Positions 57,525-64,000 of a stretch of 64,000 bases of DNA are shown here, piece after piece. This DNA is from Hymenopus coronatus (taxonomy: Eukaryota; Arthropoda; Insecta; Mantodea; Hymenopodidae). Position 1 is the first letter of the stretch; each line of letters opens with the position of its first letter. Made by a program: the position numbers and the translations under genes. Below the pieces are notes generated by a model. That model was not told the DNA's origin, made no database searches, and saw nothing but the letters and a program-made list of their open reading frames with translations. The stretch is taken from contig CM060886.1 in the NCBI GenBank assembly GCA_030762935.1, positions 36,937,509-37,001,508 on the forward strand, read 5' to 3'.

Positions 57525-57668
57525 TCTGGCGTGTTTCATTCACATGACATTCTCTACTTATTTGTAATAAATTAGTGTCAACAAGCTTATTCTTCTATCT
57601 ACTTCATGCTAATCAAGATAAACATTATAAAAAGTATCCTTATTGCTTCCTTGTAAGTAGAAGGGAAA
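57525..57668 (+). mobile_element. H fragment, CATCAGA end, ending at gaagggaaaa
   Basis: It starts tctggcgtgtttcattcaca and ends at ttgtaagtagaagggaaaa, where a full H copy follows. The same fragment-to-copy junction is found at 60.8 kb. Confidence 0.85.
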
Positions 57669-57671
57669 ACA

Positions 57672-58573
57672 TCTAATGCGTTCCATTCATGTGATGTCCT
57701 CTAGCTGTTCTTAAACAGACCTTTTTTACAAAATATTAGTCTTTTATCCACATCATGAATATCAAGATAAACATAATCATAATTAGTCTTATTACTAACT
57801 TCCTTGTAACTAAAAGGAAAACAAGAAAATACACAGGAAAAAGCTGTAGTCTCGTCCTTTAAAAGCCGGTCGCTATGTGAAACAATTGAAATTCTAATCT
57901 CTTTGAGTTCCAGGAGTGGACAAATGAGAAACGAGAAAAAAGATGTCTTCCCGTTTCAGAACAGTTTAGGTGACTTAAAATTGAAACCAATAATCCGGAA
58001 TTGCTCGAAAACGGTTAATTCTACAAAAACGTGTAGGTGTGTGACAAAAATTGTGTGTTTTTAATGATATCTACATATTTTGTGTAGTAAGTTTTTGTGT
58101 ATCTCTTACGGTTTACCAGTTATATAAAAGCCATGCAGAATAAAGAGGTCTTCAGAGGCTATTCCCAGAAAATTCAGGATATACATTTCGTTTGTCAAAA
58201 AATATCTTTTAGATAAGGTATTTTAATCAAAATCGTTAGAGCCATTTTTGAGAAAATCAACATTTTCGAAAAATTTTTCATGTAAAGGGTAGTTTGGGGT
58301 GGGGATATTTTCCTGAAAGTATTCGTGTCACATCATTTGAGGATACCAAACTTAAATACTAAGTTTGGTATTCAACGGTGTTTTCGTTTTTGAGCTATGC
58401 TGTCCAAGGACATACACACTCACACACACGGACTTTTTTCTAAAAATGATTTTTTTTGGATTCCGGGAGTCCCAAAACTTATATATCCAGTGAAATCTCG
58501 GTATCGAATTTTTGGGTGCATTGCAATACGTTCTCTTTGCACTATGTACATAGTACACACGTGTAGAGAAATT
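57672..58573 (+). mobile_element. H element, full-length diverged copy
   Basis: It starts tctaatgcgttccattcatg and ends acgtgtagagaaatta. The subfamily segment tcctctagctgttcttaaac replaces the usual ctctacatctctgcaac. Confidence 0.85.
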
Positions 58574-58606
58574 AAAATGTCTCCACACCCATAAACATAT
58601 TTATAA

Positions 58607-59310
58607 AACAGCCTATGTATTCATTCAAATGACTTTCTCTACATATCTGTAACAAATTATTGTTAAAAAGCTTATTCTTTTATACACATCATGCTAATCG
58701 AAATAAACATTAGCAGAAATTGTCTTATTACTTGCTTCCTTGAATGTACAATGGGTACAAGGGAATACACTAGGATAAATCGATAGTCAGATCTTTTAAA
58801 AACTGGTGTTATATGAAACAGCAGAGGTTTGGTTCCCTTTGCATGGCCTGCAGTTAAACAAGACAATGAATCGAAACGTTACTTCCTGTTTTTTAGAAAA
58901 TTTAAAGTAGTTTAAAATTGAAATTAATAACAAGGAGTATCACAGAAACGGTCAGCTCTACATAAAAACTATATGACATAAATTATGTGTTTTAACGAGA
59001 TTTACATTTTGGTGAAGTAAGTTTCTGTCTATCCTTACTGTTTGGCCGTTATTTAAAAGTAATTAAAAATAAGGGGGCTTCAGAGGCTGTTCCCAGAAAA
59101 CTCAAAATATACGTTTTATTTGTGATGTAAATCCTTAATGTACTGTATTGTAATCAAATCGTTAGAGCCATTATTGAAAAAAACAAAATGTTCAAACGTT
59201 TTCCTGGTAACGGGTAGTTTGGGTTGCAGCATTTTCATGAAATCCTTCGTATCGCACTCTTGGAAGATATTAAACTAAATACCAAGTTTGGTATGGGGCT
59301 AGAGAATCTA
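58607..59310 (+). mobile_element. H element with deleted hairpin and microsatellite
   Basis: It starts ctatgtattcattcaaatga. After ataccaagtttggtat it jumps directly to ggggctagagaatctaa. The CA tract, the lead block and half the hairpin are gone. Confidence 0.82.
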
Positions 59311-59639
59311 AAAAACAATTAGAAGCTACATAAACGATTGCCAAATGTTTCTTTCTCTCAGAAGTTGTTGGCATCCAATCAATGTTTTAATTCATTTATT
59401 ACTGTATTTTAATTAATATACTTACCATTCAAAAAACAGTATGCAATGAATGTGTATAAGAGTGTTGCAGAATTTCGTTTCGTATTTTAATACTTTTCCT
59501 CAGTTCTATACACTTCCCATACCTGTATCGCAATGCCTATATACTATCCTCAAATATGATGTCATTATTCGTATTTCTTGCTCCAGATCAAACAGAACTA
59601 AAACTCATTATATAAACACCAGCTGCGTCCCTTAATCCT
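59311..59639. other. Unassigned interval
   Basis: The 61-residue frame at 59450-59635 has no recognisable domain. Confidence 0.4.
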
Positions 59640-59765
59640 GTCTATTTACAAGTAAACCTGTAATAAAAGTATTTATACAAACGGGTTTCTAGATTAAATA
59701 AGTACTAGAAATAAGAATGGGATTTTAAGAATAGTTTATTGCAGAAAAGAAGAGAAAGTCGTCGA
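59640..59765 (-). mobile_element. H element fragment, CATCAGA end
   Basis: It carries gtttattgcagaaaagaaga and gagaaagtcgtcga, and directly precedes a full copy in the same orientation across a T run. This is the same head-to-tail spacing as at 2.5 kb. Confidence 0.65.
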
Positions 59766-59770
59766 TTTTT

Positions 59771-60537
59771 ACTTTCCCTACACGTACTATGTACATAGTG
59801 CATAGAGAACGGTATTGCATTCCACCCAAAAATTTGATACCGAATCTTCACAGGAAATACATATTTTTAGCCGCCCTGAATGTTTGCGTGTATCTGTGGA
59901 CAGCATAGCTCAAAACGAAAAGTTTTCAAGTACCAAACTTGATATTTAAGTTTGGCAACCCTCAAGGATGGAACACAATATTTTCAAGAAAATTCCCTCG
60001 TCCTAAACTACCCTTCACATAGGAAAAAAAAATCGAAAAGCTTTATTATCTCATAAATAGCTCTAACCATTTTGATTAAAATATTGTATATTAAGGGCAT
60101 TTATACGACAAATAAAATTGATAGCTTGAGTTTTCAGGAAATAGCCTCTGAAGACCTTTCTATTCTCGATGAATTTTGCTAAATTTTGCATAGCTTAAGA
60201 GATGGACAAAACTTACTAGGAACTCAAAAAACGTAGACCTCGTTAAAAAAACATAATTTGTCATATACTTTTTTAGTATAGCTGATCGTTTCTGAGCTAT
60301 TCCTTGTTATTGCTTACTTATACCTTGTTATGGGGAATTTGTCAACTTCTGCTCATTAATACAAAGGCATTTCAAAAGCACCCAGCTTTTAAAAGATTTG
60401 ACTGCGCTTTAGCCCTTCGCTAACAAGGAAGCATGTAATAAGACCATTTCTAATTTTATGTCTAGTAGCTTGAACAACTTTTAACAATAATTGTTACAGA
60501 GATGTCGAAAAAGTCATGTGAGTAAAACACATCAGAT
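59771..60537 (-). mobile_element. H element, full-length copy
   Basis: It starts actttccctacacgtacta and ends catgtgagtaaaacacatcag. It is short because the GT tract is almost absent (gtttgcgtgtatctgtgg). Confidence 0.87.
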
Positions 60538-60652
60538 TTGTAACAAGTGAAACCGAATGAACTTCTACATGATAGAATTGCTATTGATAGAATTAATTGG
60601 CGTCTTAGGTCTTCTTATTTTAATTTTTATCGGCTCCGATAACAGTGAAAGA

Positions 60653-60798
60653 ATCTTATGTGCAATATTCACATGAGTTTCTCTACATCTTGGTAAAAAC
60701 TTTTCTTAAAAAGCGTATTTTTTATATTCTTCATGTTAACCGAGATAGGCATTAGAAGAAATGGTCTTATTAGTTGCTTCCTTATAAGTAGAAGGGAA
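60653..60798 (+). mobile_element. H fragment, CATCAGA end, ending at gaagggaaaa
   Basis: It starts tcttatgtgcaatattcaca and ends ttataagtagaagggaaaa, the same breakpoint as the fragment at 57525-57668. Confidence 0.85.
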
Positions 60799-60801
60799 AA
60801 A

Positions 60802-61563
60802 TCTGATGTGTTACACTCACAGGACTTTTTCTAGATTTTCTACACACTTCTTACAAAATATTGTTCTTGTTTCTAAAGCTGCAGTAACAGAATGTACTTA
60901 TTACTTAGTTTCTTTTAAGTAGAAAGGAACATCAAGAAAATGTTTTAAAAGCGGTCGCTATACGGTTGTCATTATAATTTTAAACTAGGAATATCGGTCA
61001 ACTCTACAACAAAAGTGCATATGACATAAATTGAGTGTTTTAATCAGATCTAATTTTTTTGTGTTGTAAGCCTTTATCTCTCTCTCACGGTTTATTAGTT
61101 ATTAAAGTTCAGAAAAAAATTGTCCAGAACAAACAGATTTTCAGAAGCTATTCCCAAAAAACCCAAGAAATGTATTTTATTTGTCATGTAGTACATGCTT
61201 ATAATACAAGGTATTTTAAACAAAATCGTTAGAGCCATTTTTGAGAAAAACAAAATTTTCAAAAATTTTCCCATGTAGTTTGGGGTATAGGTTTTTTTTT
61301 TAAATCTTCGTGTGGAATCCTTGGAAGATAATAAACTTAAATAAAAAGTTTGGAATTTAACTGTCTTTTAGTTTTTGAGATATGCTGTCCACAGACACAC
61401 ATGAACCTTTTTCTGAAAATTATTTTGTTTTGACTCAAGGAGTCTTAAAATAAAATATATATTTCCGATGAAACTCGATATCGAATTTTTGGGTGGAATG
61501 CAATACTTTCTCTGTACACTCTATACTACTTGAACTATGTACATGGTACGTATAGAGCAAGTA
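60802..61563 (+). mobile_element. H element, full-length diverged copy
   Basis: It starts tctgatgtgttacactcaca and ends with an altered hairpin that includes an extra actctatactacttga. It closes tatagagcaagta. Confidence 0.83.
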
Positions 61564-62172
61564 AAAAATGAGGTATTTTGGAATTGTGGACGTGAGTAGT
61601 GTGAAATATTTGGATGGTGCGGTTCAATAAACAAAACAGATAATATTTTCATTGGAATGCCTGAAGGAATAAAATGGAACCAGAGTATGGATAATACTGA
61701 CGTGAGCAAAGGCGTTAATTTCACGGCCTGTCGGATATAATCCGTTCCCGAAACTTCGGAAAACCGTAATATTTACACGGCGGTGCTCTCCCTAATCCCT
61801 GCTCTGACTTCTACTTCCTGGCCCAGCTTGCTTTTTGCTGAAGTACAGTTAATGGTTGTCGAAAAACAAAGATCACGTTTCCAAGTTGCTCTTCTCCCCT
61901 GGTGGGTAATTAGGAGCGAGTAGTTATGAACAAAACTTTTAGCAAATACAGTTTCAAGTGTTTGCACCTGACACGCCTATTAAATGCTTGCGTTTATTGC
62001 GTGACGCTTGGACGCTGTCTAAACATTTAGAAGCTCTGCTAAATTATACATCAGACCTTCCAAATTTACTCGTATGTTATATCATTCAATAGTTGTAAAC
62101 AAATTATTTACAGGTTATTAACGGGTGATAGTGCATTTTCAGAGCACTGCCTAGATCTTGGAGCTAATTTTT
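61564..62172. other. Unassigned interval
   Basis: No repeat landmark was seen. Minus-strand frames at 61521-61724 and 61773-61967 have no recognisable domain, and the first overlaps an H end. Confidence 0.4.
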
Positions 62173-63000
62173 ACTTTCTCCAGCTCGCATGTAAAATGCA
62201 CGTAGTGGATAGAGAAGGTATTATACTCCACCCAAATATTCTACTTTGGGATTTCACCGGAAATGTATGTTTGGGGTCCCCTGAGTTCGAAAAAAGCATT
62301 TTTATAAAAAGGTCGTGTGTGTCCATGGACAGCATAGCTCAACAACGAAAAGACCGTTGAATACCAAACTTGGTATTTAGGTTTGGGATTTTCCAAGGAT
62401 GCGATACGAAGATTTTCAAGAAAATCCCCCCATCAAAAACTACCTTTTACATGGAAACATTTTAGAAAATTTTGATTTTCTAAAAAATGGCTCTGACGAT
62501 TTTGATTAAAATCTCGTATATTTAAGATATTTATATCCTAAATAAAATGTATATCTTGAATTTTTTGGGAATAGCCTCTGAAGACTACTTTATTCTGGAT
62601 GAATTTTGCGGAACTTTGAATAAAGAAAAGAGACAGACAAGAACTTACCACACAACAAATGTAGAGCTCGTTAAAACATACAATTTATCTTATATACTTT
62701 TTTTCGTGTAGTTGACCGTTTTTGAGATGTTCATTGTTATTAGTTTCAGATTTAAAATACCTATACTTTTGTCATGCGGGAATTTTCAAGTATCCATACA
62801 AACACAGGAACTTCAAACACACAGATTTTAAAAGATTTGACTATGGTACTCCCTCATTCCCTGTCTACTTACAAGGAAGTAGGTAATAAGACCCTATCTG
62901 CCAATTTTTTCTCGATTAGCATTAAGTAAATAGAAGCATAAGCTTTTAACAATAATTTATTGCCGAGATGTAGAGAAAGTCATGTGAATGGAAAACATTT
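62173..63000 (-). mobile_element. H element, full-length copy
   Basis: It starts actttctccagctcgcatg with an unusual hairpin loop and ends catgtgaatggaaaacattt. The GT tract is minimal. Confidence 0.88.
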
Positions 63001-63162
63001 CTTTTTTTTAATTCTGCTTAAAATTTTTACTCTCTATTTGCAATGTAAATAAAACCACAACTTCCTATACAAGTTGGGGTGGTAAACCATTGCCCATTCT
63101 CAAATACTGGAATAACTTTTCCTTCCAATAAAATTTCCAAATTCAACTAATCAGTTCCCTGT

Positions 63163-63320
63163 TGTCCTCCGTGCTCTAGCACGAACATAATGGCCTTTGG
63201 TTCCTAAGGTCGCAGGTTCAAACTCAGTGGATGGCGATGGAATTTTTTTGGGTGTAAAGATCATCAGCATGACTTCCTTTGGAAGAGAAGTAAACCCGTT
63301 GGCCCCATGTGTTATATTTA
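63163..63320 (+). mobile_element. SINE family S2, broken copy fused to H sequence
   Basis: The head (tcctccgtgctctagcacga, B box gtcgcaggttcaaactcagt) and the first part of the body (gaagagaagtaaacccgttg, gttatatttacgg) match the copies at 10.3 and 23.9 kb. At ttacggc the sequence switches into H (ggctattcccagaaa). Confidence 0.8.
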
Positions 63321-63694
63321 CGGCTATTCCCAGAAAAATAAAGGTGTACACTTTATTTGTCATGTAAATATTTTAATATAGGCTTATTTAATTAAAATCG
63401 CCATTTTTGAGAAAAAAAAAGCCTCGAAAATGTTATGAGTGGGGGATTTTCTTCAGAATCCTAGTGGTGCATCCTTAGAGCATACTGAATTTAAATACAC
63501 AGTTTTGAATTTTTCCAACTTTTAGTTTTAGAGTTATGTTCGCACACACATGGACATGGATATTTTTTAAAAAAAATTATTTTTTGGATACAGAGGACCC
63601 TAAAACGCGTATTTCCGGTGAAATCTCTGCTTCGAATTTTTGGGTGGTGTGCTATACCTTCTTTACTATGTACTATATGCTAATAGAGAAAGTA
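63321..63694 (+). mobile_element. H element fragment, palindrome-end half
   Basis: It starts ctattcccagaaaaataaag, runs through gtgaaatctctgcttcgaat and ends in an eroded hairpin (tatatgctaatagagaaagta). Confidence 0.82.
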
Positions 63695-63724
63695 AAATTA
63701 TCCATCTGTATGGCATTCCACTGT

Positions 63725-63974
63725 AATGTAATGAAGTAAATCCATAATTCATTCACGAGTGGTTGTTGGGAACTCTAAATTTGAATAACATACAACCCAC
63801 TGCATAAAGACTCTTGGAGTTTATATTGATCAAAATTTAAATTAGAACACGCAAATTACACAAGTATCTAAAAAGTATTCTCAACGTTTGAATGATCTTC
63901 TACCGACTTCAAATAAGAAAATGTTAATACAAACGCTTGTGATGCCCTATTTTGACTATTATGACTCTATTTTT
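63725..63974 (+). pseudogene. Non-LTR reverse transcriptase fragment cut by H
   Basis: The translation gives KTLGVYIDQNLN, a stop, then NTQITQVSKKYSQRLNDLL and KKMLIQTLVMPYFDYYDS. This matches the post-catalytic LGVxID..L.W..HI..V.KK and LI.PYFDYCD segments of jockey/CR1-like reverse transcriptases. The match breaks exactly where the H copy begins. Confidence 0.8.
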
Positions 63975-64000
63975 ACTTTCTCCACACGTACTATATACAG
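63975..64000 (-). mobile_element. H element, palindrome end, running off the window
   Basis: It starts actttctccacacgtacta after a T run. Only the first 26 bases are in view. Confidence 0.85.

Noticed and set aside
677..64000. H as an ordinary MITE with TA or longer target duplications
   Set aside because: The inverted repeat is terminal at one end only, and flanks show T/A runs without a fixed duplication. I keep this as the main alternative, not the favoured one.

Overview
The window is AT-rich eukaryotic DNA, and I find no intact protein-coding host gene, no rRNA, no CRISPR array and nothing operon-like in it. Nearly everything I can identify is a transposable element, a decayed transposable-element protein, or a simple or satellite repeat. 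The mix is at least six kinds of tRNA-derived SINE, non-LTR reverse transcriptase pieces, fragments that look like mariner, pogo and P-element transposases, and a degenerate copy of a repetitive CxxC-containing protein family. That mix suggests a large, repeat-rich arthropod genome. An arachnid or a large-genome insect would fit, but I cannot settle which from sequence alone.

The dominant occupant is one interspersed family, called H below. It is about 0.8-0.9 kb long and non-coding, and its pieces cover roughly 40 % of the window by my estimate. One end begins ACTTTCTCTA and folds into a near-perfect hairpin (the palindrome end). Next come a conserved block and a GT-rich microsatellite, and the other end is TAGAGAAAGT followed by about 22 more bases finishing CACATCAGA (the CATCAGA end). 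The inverted repeat is therefore terminal at one end and subterminal at the other. Both ends lie against T/A runs. This resembles Helentron-associated non-autonomous elements (DINE-1-like) more than a classical MITE. In the strand field, H is '+' when it reads CATCAGA end to palindrome end, because Helentrons carry the hairpin at the 3' end.

Layout. 0-10 kb holds H copies, two SINEs and a 78-bp perfect palindrome near 6.1 kb. 10-20 kb holds a SINE with a perfect 14-bp target duplication, an H copy split by a 5'-truncated LINE (13.1-15.0 kb), reverse transcriptase tails (15.0-15.9 kb), and a tandem duplication of an H-inside-H composite (16.7-19.7 kb). 20-38 kb is poor in H after 25.8 kb. It holds transposase fragments at 20.8 and 23.2 kb, several SINEs, a 922-bp fold-back transposon (30.6-31.5 kb), a 2-kb satellite of about 57-bp units with a 10-unit higher-order period (33.9-36.0 kb), and a reverse transcriptase fragment abutting a mariner fragment (36.0-37.5 kb). 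38-64 kb is H-rich again. It contains the split CxxC-family pseudogene (40.3-42.7 kb), an inverted pair of SINEs (49.3-50.1 kb), a P-element-like transposase relic (50.8-52.2 kb), further nested and inverted H arrangements (54.6-61.6 kb), and a LINE fragment cut by a new H copy at the right edge.

The elements record a relative order. H inserted into H, into the CxxC-family pseudogene and into a LINE, while a LINE and a SINE inserted into H. Several arrangements occur twice with the same junction, so duplication or co-mobilisation of composites is likely.
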